Shown here one piece after another: positions 43,505 to 53,003 of a DNA stretch of 55,928 nucleotides; within the stretch, counting starts at the first letter, position 1; the number at the start of each line of letters is the position of its first letter. The notes beneath the pieces were generated by a model. The model searched no databases and was not told the DNA's origin. It saw nothing but the letters and a program-made list of their open reading frames with translations. Made by a program: the position numbers and the translations under genes. Source of the stretch: Gammaproteobacteria bacterium (GTDB taxonomy: Bacteria > Pseudomonadota > Gammaproteobacteria > SZUA-140); contig QIGV01000179.1 of assembly GCA_003230085.1 (NCBI GenBank), positions 1 to 55,928 on the forward strand, in the 5' to 3' direction.

Positions 43505-46189
43505 ATGGTTAACGTAAGTGATATCTGGAGGCTGTTCTCAGCGGTCTTGGCCTTGTTCTGGTTGTCCTGTGGGCTGGCAGCGACGTCGGAAATTGATCCG
43601 CAATTGCTCCAGCAGTTACGAAGTCTATCCCCGCAGGAGAGCGGCGTGATATTGGGTGATCGACTATCTGATCCCCTGTCGCCACAGCGCGGAGGCATGG
43701 CGCAGCAGATACCACAAGCACCGCTTAGCCAGCGATCGAGCGCTTCCAACTCCGTTATGTCCAAAAGTCCCCGAATTTCTGGCGGTGAAACTATTCTGCT
43801 CTGGTTCACAGATGAGGTGTCTGATGAAATGCCAGGTAGCCTTTTGGTAAAGCCGGACATACGCCGCCCCAACCGCACATTGTTTGTGCTGGATAACGGC
43901 GGCGGATTGACATTAAACAATATTGGCAGGATTGTGTTGGCAGGGCTCAGTGAGCAGGAGGCTGCTGAGCGTATTGAAGCTGAACCAGCGTTTGTTGGTC
44001 TGGATGTCACGATCAAGATATTACCCGTTGCGGGTGGGCTTAAGCCTTTTGGCTATGATTTATTCACCGGTGAGCAGGAGGCACTTAAGTCAGTCTCAGA
44101 TATACCAGTGCCAGATAATTATGTATTGGGACCGGGTGATATTGTGTTGGTGCAGCTCTTTGGCAAGGAAAACGTTGAGTATGAGTTGCAGGTGACCCGC
44201 AATGGCATGCTTTTGCTGCCCAGCATAGGCCCAATCCCGGTGACTGGTTTTACCTTTTCCGAACTGCAGCAGGAGATACGCAACCGTATCTCAACTCAGT
44301 TAATCGGCATCAAGGCCTCGGTCACTTTGGGAAAGCTTCGTTCGATACGGGTTTTTGCGCTGGGCGAAGCGGAACGACCGGGTTCCTATGTCGTTAGCGG
44401 CTTGTCTACCATGACGAATGCACTGTTTGCCAGTGGCGGCGTCAAAGAGATAGGCAGCCTGCGGAACATCCAGCTGAAACGCAGTGGCAAGATCATTTCA
44501 CGTCTGGATCTCTACGATCTATTGTTGAAGGGCGATATCAGCAGTAATGTACGTTTGTTGCCGGGCGATGTGATTTTTATCCCGCCGGTTGGAAAAACAG
44601 TCACTATGGCCGGACAAGTTCGGCGTCCCGCTATCTATGAATTGAAAAAAGAAAAATCGGTAATAGATTTAATCAACATAGCGGGTGGTGTTGCACCGGA
44701 CGCGATGTTAAAGGAGGCCAGTATTGAACGCTTTTCCAGTACTGGTGTCCGGACAATGCTGGAGTTAAATTTGAACCTGCCCGATGGGAAGGCGATGGTA
44801 TTGCAAGATGGTGATATTGTCACGATCCCTTCCATCTCAAGCAAGCTGGATAATATTGTCAGGCTGTTGGGGCATGTCAGGCGTCCGGGGGCCAGACAGT
44901 GGATCAAGGGGATGCGTATGACAGACCTGATTGGTTCGATGCAAGCGCTGCTACCTGGCGCGGACAGTCGCTATGTGATGATTAAGCGGGAAAATCCTCT
45001 TGACCAAAGGATAGAGATGCTGTCCACCGATTTTGTGAATGCACTGGCGGCAAGAGGTAGTCAGGCGGATACGCTTTTACAGCCGCGCGATGAGGTTTAT
45101 GTTTTTGACAATCATAGCGATCGCAGCACTATTATTGGCCCCATGCTGGATTTAATGCGCTATCAGACGAGGCCTGGCAGCATGTATAAGGAGGTTGAAA
45201 TTCTCGGCATGGTGCATCACCCGGGACGCTACCCCGTGTCTTCGGGCATGAAGGTCAGCATGCTATTGAATGCCGCTGGTGGTCTGACGGATGAAGCCTA
45301 TATTTTAAATGCAGAATTAACCCGTTTTGTAGTTGAAGATGGGCAACGCAGGGTACAGCAACGTAAAGAGATCGATATCAGTGCTGTGATCAGGGGCGAG
45401 CAAGAGGGCAATATTGAGATTAAACCCTATGATCAACTGGTCATACGACGCATACCCAACTGGGTTGAACAGGGAGACTTTATCATTTCCGGAGAAGTGA
45501 GATTTGCCGGCACCTATCCCATTGGGCGGGGGGAAAAGCTCAGTGAGATGATCAGGCGGGCGGGTGGTTTGACTGATGAAGCCTATCTTAGAGGGGCCAT
45601 TTTTGTGCGTGAATCGGTGCGATTGCGTGAGCAGGACCAGATTGAGAGTCTTACGGCCCGCCTGGAGCAGGACTTGGCAACAATGAGTGTGGAAGGACGG
45701 GATATTGGTAAGGATAAAGGTAAGGCCATGTCCGAAGGTCGTGTACTGCTGGGACAGATGAAGGATGCACAAGCGCTTGGTCGTATGGTCATCAAGCTAG
45801 AGGATATTTTGGAGAGTCCTAAAACGTATAATCTTACACTTCAGCCTGGTGACAAGCTATTCATACCTCGTAAATATGAGGACGTCATCGTCATGGGTGA
45901 AATATATCACCCGACATCGCATCTTTATAACAAGAAATTTGAGGTGAAGGACTATATCCGACTGAGTGGAGGCGTCAATGAAAAGGGCAATAAAAGGGCC
46001 ATCTATGTTGTCCATGTCAATGGCGCGGTGCAGCAAAGTAATAATGTCAAGATTGGGCCAGGAGATGTTATTGTCATACCCTATAAACTGGACCGCATAA
46101 GCACCCACCAGATGGTGGTGGATGTCAGCCAGATTCTCTATCAACTGGCGCTTACCGCAGCCAGTCTGAAGGTGCTCAATGTATTTTAG
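43505..46189 (+). CDS. Polysaccharide export protein, multi-SLBB Wza-like
   Basis: The 894-residue protein has a signal peptide (LALFWLSCGLAATS), a Poly_export domain (about 200-275: NYVLGPGDIVLVQLFG, LLLPSIGPIPVTG) and about six SLBB-type repeats, each with a turn such as GEAERPGSY, GQVRRPAIY, GHVRRPGA, GMVHHPGRY, GEVRFAGTYP and GEIYHPTS. It is more than twice the length of E. coli Wza because of the extra SLBB domains. It should form the periplasmic/outer-membrane channel for polymer export. The Cys in LSC is a possible but poor lipobox, so lipidation is unsure. It pairs with the Wzz gene 27 bases downstream. Confidence 0.9.
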   Translation: MVNVSDIWRLFSAVLALFWLSCGLAATSEIDPQLLQQLRSLSPQESGVILGDRLSDPLSPQRGGMAQQIPQAPLSQRSSASNSVMSKSPRISGGETILLWFTDEVSDEMPGSLLVKPDIRRPNRTLFVLDNGGGLTLNNIGRIVLAGLSEQEAAERIEAEPAFVGLDVTIKILPVAGGLKPFGYDLFTGEQEALKSVSDIPVPDNYVLGPGDIVLVQLFGKENVEYELQVTRNGMLLLPSIGPIPVTGFTFSELQQEIRNRISTQLIGIKASVTLGKLRSIRVFALGEAERPGSYVVSGLSTMTNALFASGGVKEIGSLRNIQLKRSGKIISRLDLYDLLLKGDISSNVRLLPGDVIFIPPVGKTVTMAGQVRRPAIYELKKEKSVIDLINIAGGVAPDAMLKEASIERFSSTGVRTMLELNLNLPDGKAMVLQDGDIVTIPSISSKLDNIVRLLGHVRRPGARQWIKGMRMTDLIGSMQALLPGADSRYVMIKRENPLDQRIEMLSTDFVNALAARGSQADTLLQPRDEVYVFDNHSDRSTIIGPMLDLMRYQTRPGSMYKEVEILGMVHHPGRYPVSSGMKVSMLLNAAGGLTDEAYILNAELTRFVVEDGQRRVQQRKEIDISAVIRGEQEGNIEIKPYDQLVIRRIPNWVEQGDFIISGEVRFAGTYPIGRGEKLSEMIRRAGGLTDEAYLRGAIFVRESVRLREQDQIESLTARLEQDLATMSVEGRDIGKDKGKAMSEGRVLLGQMKDAQALGRMVIKLEDILESPKTYNLTLQPGDKLFIPRKYEDVIVMGEIYHPTSHLYNKKFEVKDYIRLSGGVNEKGNKRAIYVVHVNGAVQQSNNVKIGPGDVIVIPYKLDRISTHQMVVDVSQILYQLALTAASLKVLNVF

Positions 46190-46216
46190 TCAGCGTCCAA
46201 TCTATTTGGGTTAAGT

Positions 46217-47287
46217 GTGTATGCCACTGTGAAACGATCTCTATATAAAATTGGTGAGGCTCGTTCCAGAGATGCAGAGTCTGGCCAGAAAGACAGGCTG
46301 CGGCGCGAGCATGTGGAAACTGATAAAGCCCCGGCCCCTGATGTGCCAGCACCGCATCAGGCAAATGTACCGCCCATATACCAACATTATCCTGAAGATG
46401 AGATTGATCTTGTCGAGTATTGGCAGGTTCTGGTCCAGTATAAAAAACTCATTTTGCTGCTTACCCTGACAAGTACCCTGTTGGCGCTATTGGCTGCATT
46501 TTTGATGACGCCTGTATATCGTGCTGAAGTACTGTTGGCGCCAGTCTCACATGATGAGGATGACAGTAAATTATCATTGCTTGGTGCCAGCCAGTTTGGA
46601 GATTTGTTGGCCCGAACCGGTATACCGATGGGGTCAGGGGGCAACCAGATTTCTCTGCATATTGCGACCCTGAAGTCGCGGTTATTGACTACCGCATTCA
46701 TTGAATCAGAAAGTCTTATGCCTGTCCTGTTTCCAGAGTCTTTAGAAGCGACAGCGGAGGGCAGGAAAAACAGCTTCGGTTTCTTCAGCGATGAAGCACC
46801 GACCTTATGGGCTGCCTTCAATCTGTTTGATCGGGAGATACGTTCGATTGATCTGGACCGATCAACAGGTCTCCTGACACTGGCCATCGAGTGGCAGGAT
46901 CCGGAGCTTGCCGCTGCATGGGCAAACAATCTGGTTCAGCGGGTTAACCACCAACTTAGCTCGCAGGCCATAGAGGAGGGTAGAACAAGTATCAGTTATC
47001 TGAAAAAACAGCTCGCTGAAACCAGTTCGGTTGAGGTTCAACAGGCTATTTATCGCCTGATTGAAGCTGAAACCAAGGAAATCATGTTGGCGAATGTGCA
47101 GGAGGAATATGCCTTCAAGGTTATTGATCCAGCGGTGGCACCTCAAAAGCCTATTAAGCCACAGCGAACCCTTATCGTCACGCTGGGTTTTCTACTGGGT
47201 TTGATTGCAGCCCTGTTTATTGCCTTTTTTCACAGCGCGATAACAAAACATAAAAAAGGGCATGATAATCAACTGCGTGAGTCCTGA
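46217..47287 (+). CDS. Wzz-type polysaccharide co-polymerase
   Basis: The 356-residue protein has a polar N-terminal tail, a first membrane helix (about 76-97, LILLLTLTSTLLALLAAFLM), a periplasmic part with YRAEVLLAPVS and coiled-coil-like segments, and a second helix after PQKPIKPQRTLIVTLGF (about 315-340). This is the Wzz/PCP layout. No tyrosine kinase domain is attached, so it is not a Wzc-type kinase. It should set polymer chain length together with the Wzy-like protein at 15674. The start is GTG 46217; GTG 46229 is an alternative. Confidence 0.88.
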   Translation: MYATVKRSLYKIGEARSRDAESGQKDRLRREHVETDKAPAPDVPAPHQANVPPIYQHYPEDEIDLVEYWQVLVQYKKLILLLTLTSTLLALLAAFLMTPVYRAEVLLAPVSHDEDDSKLSLLGASQFGDLLARTGIPMGSGGNQISLHIATLKSRLLTTAFIESESLMPVLFPESLEATAEGRKNSFGFFSDEAPTLWAAFNLFDREIRSIDLDRSTGLLTLAIEWQDPELAAAWANNLVQRVNHQLSSQAIEEGRTSISYLKKQLAETSSVEVQQAIYRLIEAETKEIMLANVQEEYAFKVIDPAVAPQKPIKPQRTLIVTLGFLLGLIAALFIAFFHSAITKHKKGHDNQLRES

Positions 47288-47360
47288 AAGCTGTGGCCAG
47301 CGTGCCAATATGGCCAGATTTTGTGAAACCACCTGAATAATCAGCATGTTATTCATGTAT

Positions 47361-47379
47361 GCTAGTTTAACTAACTAGC
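47361..47379. other. Short palindrome upstream of cytochrome gene
   Basis: The arms gctagtt and aactagc pair perfectly around a five-base loop. It lies about 140 bases before the cytochrome c4 start and 74 bases after wzz. It has no T-run; it could be an operator or a weak stem at the end of the wzz message. Confidence 0.35.
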
Positions 47380-47520
47380 CAGGACGATCGTAGACTGACG
47401 ATAGATGATTGATTGTAAGCGTGATATCAGCTTAAAATAGGGAGACTTATGGTTGCTATGACCATCCGGGTGGGATATCCCGCCAGCTACAGCAGAGAAC
47501 AAATATAAAAGGGTACATCT

Positions 47521-48168
47521 ATGATAAAGAAAACATCTGTTTTGACAGCAATTATGGTGGGGTCGGTTTTTATATTCAGCAATGCTCAGGCTGCATTTGA
47601 AGGGGGAGATGCTGCTGCAGGCGAATCGAAATCAGCACTTTGCGCCGGATGTCATGGGGGAGATGGCAACAGCCCCTCTGCAGAATTTCCACGCCTGGCC
47701 GGGCAATATTCAGGTTACATTGTAAAGCAGATCCGGGAATTTCAGAAAGGCACTCGAGCCAATAACGCTACTATGGCAGGCATGGCGGCGACAGTGGCCA
47801 GCGTTCAGGACGCAAAAGATATCGCCACCTATTTCTCCAAGCAGAAAATGGCAAAGAAACCGTTGGAGTCGATTAATAAGGCACTGGCTGCGAAGGGCGA
47901 AAAGATATTTAAGAATGGGATCCCGCAAAGCGGTGTCTACGGATGTATTAACTGCCATGGCCCGCGTGGAAAGGGCAAGTCAAAGAAAATTACCCAGTTT
48001 CCAAGGATTGGTGGGCAGCATCGTGACTATATTTTGAAGCAACTTAATGATTTTAAGGCTGGTCGGCGTGCGAATGATCCCGGTGGCATGATGCAGGATA
48101 TCGCCAAGCGCTTGAACGAAGATGATAGAAAAGCCGTGGCGGAATATTTGTCTGCGCAGCTTCCCTAG
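47521..48168 (+). CDS. Diheme cytochrome c4
   Basis: The 215-residue protein has a Sec signal peptide (ending NAQAA) and two heme c sites, CAGCHGG (about 41) and CINCHGP (about 141). Each is followed by a matching half-domain with a late Met (ATMAGMAATV and DPGGMMQDIA). Two similar halves of about 95 residues are the mark of cytochrome c4. It carries electrons in the periplasm to terminal oxidases. It is a single gene with its own terminator and is probably unrelated to the polysaccharide genes before it. Confidence 0.9.
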   Translation: MIKKTSVLTAIMVGSVFIFSNAQAAFEGGDAAAGESKSALCAGCHGGDGNSPSAEFPRLAGQYSGYIVKQIREFQKGTRANNATMAGMAATVASVQDAKDIATYFSKQKMAKKPLESINKALAAKGEKIFKNGIPQSGVYGCINCHGPRGKGKSKKITQFPRIGGQHRDYILKQLNDFKAGRRANDPGGMMQDIAKRLNEDDRKAVAEYLSAQLP

Positions 48169-48187
48169 ACGCGGATTTTCAATTTAG

Positions 48188-48223
48188 ACGGTTAGCTGGA
48201 ATGCCAGCTAACCGTTTTTTTTT
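48188..48223. terminator. Rho-independent terminator
   Basis: A perfect 12-base stem (acggttagctgg / ccagctaaccgt) with loop aatg is followed by nine T on the plus strand. It ends the cytochrome c4 transcript. The convergent ATPase gene ends just beyond it and may use the same stem. Confidence 0.95.
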
Positions 48224-48247
48224 GTCTGCCGCCAATCATCCTATATT

Positions 48248-49312
48248 TTAGAGAGCTGCAGGTTGATCTGAAGCAGGAAAGGCAACCAGGTGGTCAGCCG
48301 CAATGCGGATGCCCACTGTTTCACCAACAGTGTGGTGATAGTGGCTGGGAAATAAGGAAAGTATCTTACTGCCCGTGGCGAGTTTCAGGGTATACAGTAT
48401 TTCAGCTCCCTTGAACGCTTTCTGAATGATCTCTCCTCGCAGATTGCTCTGGGGGTCGGGGATGATATCATCAGGACGTAGCAGGATATCCACTTCACAG
48501 CCCGGCAACCAGGGATAGGCGCGATCTCCCTGTATAATGCCGATCTCGGTTTTGACTGTGTCGGCGGTGATCAGCGTGCCCTTCAGAAATACGCCCTGGC
48601 CGATAAAATCGGCAATGAACCGGTTGGCAGGTTCGTGGTAAATGTTAAAAGGGGTGTCCCACTGTAAGATTCTGCCCTCATTTATGATGCCGATCTGATC
48701 TCCAAGCGCAAAGGCTTCCTGTTGGTCATGGGTGACCAGCAGAGTGGTGATGCCCCGTTCTTTGAGTAGGTTGCGGATTTCAATGCCCAGCCGTTCTCGT
48801 AAATCAATATCAAGATTGGAAAAGGGTTCATCGAGCAGGATCATGGACGGTTGCGCCGCTAATGCTCGCGCCAACGCAATTCTTTGCTGTTGACCACCAG
48901 AAAGCTCATGAGGATAGCGTTTTCTATATTGCGCCATCCCGACGGTCTCCAGTAGTTGCATTGCAATAGCCATTTTTTCCTGGCGTGATTTGTTGCGAAT
49001 ACCAAAGCCGATGTTTTCGCTTACATCCATATGGGGGAAAAGCGCGTAATCCTGGAATACCATCCCCAGGCGGCGCTTGTGGGGTGGCATCATATAACCA
49101 GGGCGCGAAATAGATTGATTGTTTAAAAGGATTTCACCCTTGGTGATTGGCTCAAATCCAGCAATGGCGCGCAAAACGGTCGTTTTCCCGCATCCACTGG
49201 GGCCGAGCAGACAGGCAATATTCCCCTTGTTGACGTGGAATGACAGGTTACTGACGATAGTCTGGCGTTGATAGCGGCATTCAATATCCTTGATGTTGAG
49301 GAGTGTTTCCAT
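48248..49312 (-). CDS. ABC transporter ATP-binding protein, FbpC/PotA type
   Basis: The 354-residue protein has Walker A GPSGCGKTT, the Q-loop (VFQDYALFPHM), the signature LSGGQQQRIALARAL, Walker B MILLDEPFSNLD, and the switch His in LLVTHDQQEAF. A C-terminal TOBE-like domain (about 240-345) follows. The closest match by eye is the iron(III) importer ATPase FbpC, but other importers of this group share these motifs. No permease or binding protein is encoded in the window. The gene follows argF by ten bases on the same strand, and GAGGATGTAAAT gives a good ribosome binding site. Confidence 0.82.
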   Translation of the reverse strand: METLLNIKDIECRYQRQTIVSNLSFHVNKGNIACLLGPSGCGKTTVLRAIAGFEPITKGEILLNNQSISRPGYMMPPHKRRLGMVFQDYALFPHMDVSENIGFGIRNKSRQEKMAIAMQLLETVGMAQYRKRYPHELSGGQQQRIALARALAAQPSMILLDEPFSNLDIDLRERLGIEIRNLLKERGITTLLVTHDQQEAFALGDQIGIINEGRILQWDTPFNIYHEPANRFIADFIGQGVFLKGTLITADTVKTEIGIIQGDRAYPWLPGCEVDILLRPDDIIPDPQSNLRGEIIQKAFKGAEILYTLKLATGSKILSLFPSHYHHTVGETVGIRIAADHLVAFPASDQPAAL

Positions 49313-49322
49313 ATTTACATCC

Positions 49323-50228
49323 TCAAGTCAGGAGGAGTTCCAGCAGGGCCTTCTGGGCATGAAGGCGGTTCTCTGCTTCATCCCATACCACACTTTGGGG
49401 GCCTTCAATAATATCCGCGCTGACCTCCTCTCCGCGGTGGGCTGGGAGACAATGCATGAATATGGCCTCAGGGTTGGTATTGCCCATCAACTGCTGATTG
49501 ACCTGAAAGTTTTTGAATGCCTCACGACGACGTAGATTTTCATCTTCCTGACCCATACTGGTCCATACATCGGTTACGACGAGATCAGTGCCACGAGCCG
49601 CTTCCCTGGGTTCCTCAAACATCTCGATCTGTGCAGTGGTTGCCTGCAATAGATGCTGTTTGGGTCTGTACTCGGGCGGTGTCGCAATATGAAGTTTGAA
49701 ATCCAATAGTTGTGCGGCATTGATATAGGAGTGACACATATTATTTCCGTCACCGATCCAGGTGACGGTTTTTCCTTTGATATCACCGCGGTGTTCGAAA
49801 TAGGTCACCATATCTGCCAGTAACTGGCAGGGATGAAATAGATCAGATAAACCATTGATCACAGGGACAACTGAATGTTCAGCAAATAATTCCAGTGTTT
49901 CATGGGCGTAGGTTCGCACCATGATGATATCTACCATGCGGGATAATACCCTTGCAGAGTCTTCCACCGGTTCACCTCTACCCAGCTGGGTATCCCGAGG
50001 CGATAAAAAAATTGCACTACCGCCAAATTGCACCATGCCAGCCTCAAAGGAAACGCGCGTACGTGTAGACGATTTCTCAAAGACCATCCCCAGCACCTTA
50101 TTCTTTAAAGGTTCATAAATGGTATTGGAACGTCGCATATTCTTGAGTTCAACCGCGCGATTGATCAGGTCTCGGAACTCCTGGGCATTGATATCCAGTA
50201 AGGATAAAAAATGGCGGGGTTGACTCAT
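49323..50228 (-). CDS. argF: Ornithine carbamoyltransferase
   Basis: The 301-residue protein has the carbamoyl-phosphate site STRTRVSFE (about 54), the HPCQ motif ([11 protein letters not shown]), DVWTSMGQE and the ornithine-site [11 protein letters not shown]. It makes citrulline from ornithine and carbamoyl phosphate in arginine synthesis. Length is typical. Its ATG overlaps the argD stop (TAATG), so argD-argF are translationally coupled. Confidence 0.96.
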   Translation of the reverse strand: MSQPRHFLSLLDINAQEFRDLINRAVELKNMRRSNTIYEPLKNKVLGMVFEKSSTRTRVSFEAGMVQFGGSAIFLSPRDTQLGRGEPVEDSARVLSRMVDIIMVRTYAHETLELFAEHSVVPVINGLSDLFHPCQLLADMVTYFEHRGDIKGKTVTWIGDGNNMCHSYINAAQLLDFKLHIATPPEYRPKQHLLQATTAQIEMFEEPREAARGTDLVVTDVWTSMGQEDENLRRREAFKNFQVNQQLMGNTNPEAIFMHCLPAHRGEEVSADIIEGPQSVVWDEAENRLHAQKALLELLLT

Positions 50229-51412
50229 TATTCAGTCTCGGCCGATGCAAAATCTTTAATGATAGTGCTTGTGATATTGACGATTTGGTAAGCTTCTTCA
50301 CTACTGATAATCAAGGGTGGTAGCAGACGGACGACATGCTCAGCCTGGACGCTGATGAGCAGGCTATGTTTCAGTGCAATTTTGACCAGCTCAATACAGG
50401 GCCGATTGAGTTCAATACCGATCATCATCCCGACACCACGGATCTCTTTCACTGCATCGCATCCAGCGAGAGCGTTCCTCAGGCCGTCTCGTATGTTGTT
50501 GCCAAGTTCGTTGGCCTGGGCCGCGAGCTGTTGTTCTTCCAGGGTTTGAATGACTGCCAGGGCGGCGCTGCATACCAGCGGATTGCCGCCGAAAGTCGTG
50601 CCATGGGTGCCAGGCTTGAAAACGTCTGCGGCCTTGCCACGTGCGAGGCAGGCGCCGATGGGTATGCCATTGCCCAACCCTTTGGCGAGGCAGACAACAT
50701 CGGGAAGACACGTGCTATGTTGATAGGCGAACCATTTCCCGGTTCGGCACATACCGCTCTGAATTTCGTCCAGCATCATAAGCCATCCGTTTTCATCGCA
50801 TAGGGCGCGTATTTCAGTCAGGTAGTTGCTGCCCGGTATATTGATACCGCCCTCGCCCTGAATCGGTTCAATCAGTATGGCCACGACATTGGGGCTGCGC
50901 TGCGCAATCGTCCTGATTGCTTCAATATCGTTGTAAGGTGCACGGATGAATCCTTGTACAAGCGGTTCAAAGCCTGCCTGTACCTTGCGGTTACCTGTCG
51001 CTGAGAGCGTGGCCATCGTGCGGCCATGGAAGCTGTTTTCGGCCACAATGATGGATGGTTGTGAAATATTGTTCTGGTGACCATGAAGCCGTGCCAGTTT
51101 GATTGCAGCCTCAATGGCTTCCGCACCTGAATTACAAAAAAATGCTTTATCCATCGCCGCTAGCTGGCATAGTTTTTCTGCCAGTTGATTCTGAAGTTCG
51201 ATAGTGTAGAGGTTGCTGGTATGCAACAGCTTCTTCGCTTGTGCGTTGATGGCCTCGGTGACGTTTGGGTGAGCGTGGCCTAACCCGCATACACCAATGC
51301 CACTCAATGCATCCAGATAGATATTGCCTTGCTTGTCCCACAGCCAGGCACCTTCACCGCGTTCGAAAGTGACTGGCAGTGGTGCATAGGTTGACATTAA
51401 ATGATCTGACAT
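50228..51412 (-). CDS. argD: Acetylornithine aminotransferase
   Basis: The 394-residue protein is a class III PLP aminotransferase: [29 protein letters not shown], the PLP-binding [18 protein letters not shown] segment and the Schiff-base Lys in [14 protein letters not shown]. It converts N-acetylglutamate semialdehyde to N-acetylornithine and may also serve lysine synthesis. It is the first gene of the argD-argF unit. The upstream 228 bases to the Nudix gene hold its promoter region; I see no strong ARG box. Confidence 0.93.
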   Translation of the reverse strand: MSDHLMSTYAPLPVTFERGEGAWLWDKQGNIYLDALSGIGVCGLGHAHPNVTEAINAQAKKLLHTSNLYTIELQNQLAEKLCQLAAMDKAFFCNSGAEAIEAAIKLARLHGHQNNISQPSIIVAENSFHGRTMATLSATGNRKVQAGFEPLVQGFIRAPYNDIEAIRTIAQRSPNVVAILIEPIQGEGGINIPGSNYLTEIRALCDENGWLMMLDEIQSGMCRTGKWFAYQHSTCLPDVVCLAKGLGNGIPIGACLARGKAADVFKPGTHGTTFGGNPLVCSAALAVIQTLEEQQLAAQANELGNNIRDGLRNALAGCDAVKEIRGVGMMIGIELNRPCIELVKIALKHSLLISVQAEHVVRLLPPLIISSEEAYQIVNITSTIIKDFASAETE

Positions 51413-51640
51413 GGTGAAGTTCCGCTATCCGTAGAAATAAAAAGCAGCACTTGGCTGCCTGAACAAGTAATGTTTTCTATTATAGCGGTTTTTTGCGATT
51501 CGCAAACATTTACACCAACGTGTTTCATGTGATTGCAGCAGGCATCAATATCGCCTTGTCTTTTCACGCCCTGGTTAGCTCTGAATCGGTATGACCAAAG
51601 ATCGACGGATAGTGATATTTCAAAAGATGTTGTGAGTGAT

Positions 51641-52186
51641 TTATGAGGTAAATAGCTTCATTTTTTCTACCATACGGTTGATAGATGGGCCTTCATTCAG
51701 GGCGATAATCTCTTCAGGGCTGAACCAGCGACCATCACGAGACTCGCTGGATACTCTGGGTTGCGACTCGTCACCCGCCATTAACAAGAAGCGGATATCA
51801 TAGTGCAAATGGCCTGCTTCGGCTTTACGGGCAGGAATGTAGTGGATATCTACGTCGAAAATTGATTCAGATGCAAGCAGTAATTTTGTCAAACCGCTTT
51901 CTTCATAGGCTTCGCGTAAGGCGGTATCCAGCACAGACCGATCATCTTCAATATGGCCGCCGGGTTGCAGCCAGCGATTGAGTTTTTTGTGGTGGAGTAA
52001 CAGGGCGTGGGTATGGCTGTTGTTAATAACCCAGGCTGAGCCTGTGACATGTCCTTGCGGGCATGACCTATCATGAAATTGGCTATGCTCTGTAACGAAC
52101 GTCATGATCTCCCGGTGGTGCCGGGATTCTTCCGGGTCTGCAGGCTTGTATTCAGTTAGCCTGGTCAACAGCCAGTCACGGTCCAT
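51641..52186 (-). CDS. Nudix hydrolase with altered Nudix box
   Basis: From ATG 52186 the protein has 181 residues. The Nudix box reads GHIEDDRSVLDTALREAYEE then SGL. The REAYEESGL core with its metal-binding Glu pair is intact, but the first conserved Glu is Arg. The family cleaves nucleoside diphosphates linked to another group; the substrate here is unknown. A longer frame from TTG 52204 is less likely. A hairpin lies just upstream and could limit access to the ribosome binding site. Confidence 0.82.
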   Translation of the reverse strand: MDRDWLLTRLTEYKPADPEESRHHREIMTFVTEHSQFHDRSCPQGHVTGSAWVINNSHTHALLLHHKKLNRWLQPGGHIEDDRSVLDTALREAYEESGLTKLLLASESIFDVDIHYIPARKAEAGHLHYDIRFLLMAGDESQPRVSSESRDGRWFSPEEIIALNEGPSINRMVEKMKLFTS

Positions 52187-52195
52187 CAAGCTACC

Positions 52196-52227
52196 AACTG
52201 GCAACGGCGAATGTGCCGTCGCCAGTT
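52196..52227. terminator. Hairpin between sodB and the Nudix gene
   Basis: The arms aactggcaacggc and gccgtcgccagtt pair with one mismatch around loop gaatgt. It lies eight bases after the sodB stop on the minus strand. No T-run follows, so it is either a weak terminator for sodB or a structure in the Nudix leader. Confidence 0.5.
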
Positions 52228-52234
52228 ACCAGGT

Positions 52235-52803
52235 TCAGCCCGCAAAATTAGCAGCGGCAAAGTCCCAATTGACAATATTCCAGAAATTTTCGACATACTT
52301 CGGGCGGGCATTGCGGTAGTCGATATAGTAGGCATGCTCCCAGACGTCGCAGGTCAGTAACGGTGTTTGATCTCCGGTCAGTGGTGTGCCCGCATTGCTG
52401 GTGCTGACCAGCGCAAGGGATCCATCAGCATTTTTAACCAACCATCCCCACCCGGCGCCAAATGTGGTGATCGCTGTCTGGCTGAAGCTTTTCTTGAATT
52501 CATCGAATGATCCAAAGGCTTTGTTGATCGCATCGGCAAGCGCGCCTGACGGCTCACCTCCGCCATTGGGGCTGAGGCAGTTCCAATAGAAGGAGTGGTT
52601 CCATATCTGCGCGGCATTGTTGAAAATACCGCCGGAGGATTTGGCGATAATGTCTTCCAGTGAGAGATTTTCAAATTCTGTACCGGGGATTTGGTGATAT
52701 AGGTCTGATGGTGTTTCCCGTAGTGATATTCCAGCGTTTCAGCTGAAATATGTGGTGCCAGCGCGTCTTTGCTATAGGGCAGTTCGGGTAGTTTATGTTC
52801 CAT
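52235..52803 (-). pseudogene. sodB: Iron superoxide dismutase, broken by a frameshifting deletion
   Basis: The frame from ATG 52803 encodes a normal FeSOD start ([31 protein letters not shown]). At about 52688-52693 the frame changes; the rest continues in another frame as [57 protein letters not shown] and FWNIVNW to the stop at 52235. FeSODs usually have NLNNL before IPGT; here only aa remains, which fits loss of about 13 bases at a repeated aac/ctg tract. All metal ligands would be present in the repaired protein. This may be a real mutation or a sequencing error. Confidence 0.88.
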
Positions 52804-53003
52804 AGTTTTCTCCGTATTCGTACTGTGTGTTGGGTGAGGATCAGTCCAGGATTGTTGAGGGTAGAGCCCGTTTTGAATTCTGGTTTAAATATCCGACTAA
52901 ATTACTGGGGCTGAGTTTATCGTACCATTGTATCCGGTTCAACTGGATTTCCTAATGCCGATGTCTGTTAAGATCGCCAAACAATATAGGACACTACACT
53001 AGT

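Noticed and set aside
50336..50803. Long plus-strand ORF antisense to argD
   Set aside because: argD is unmistakable on the other strand; the antisense frame is a by-product of its codon use.
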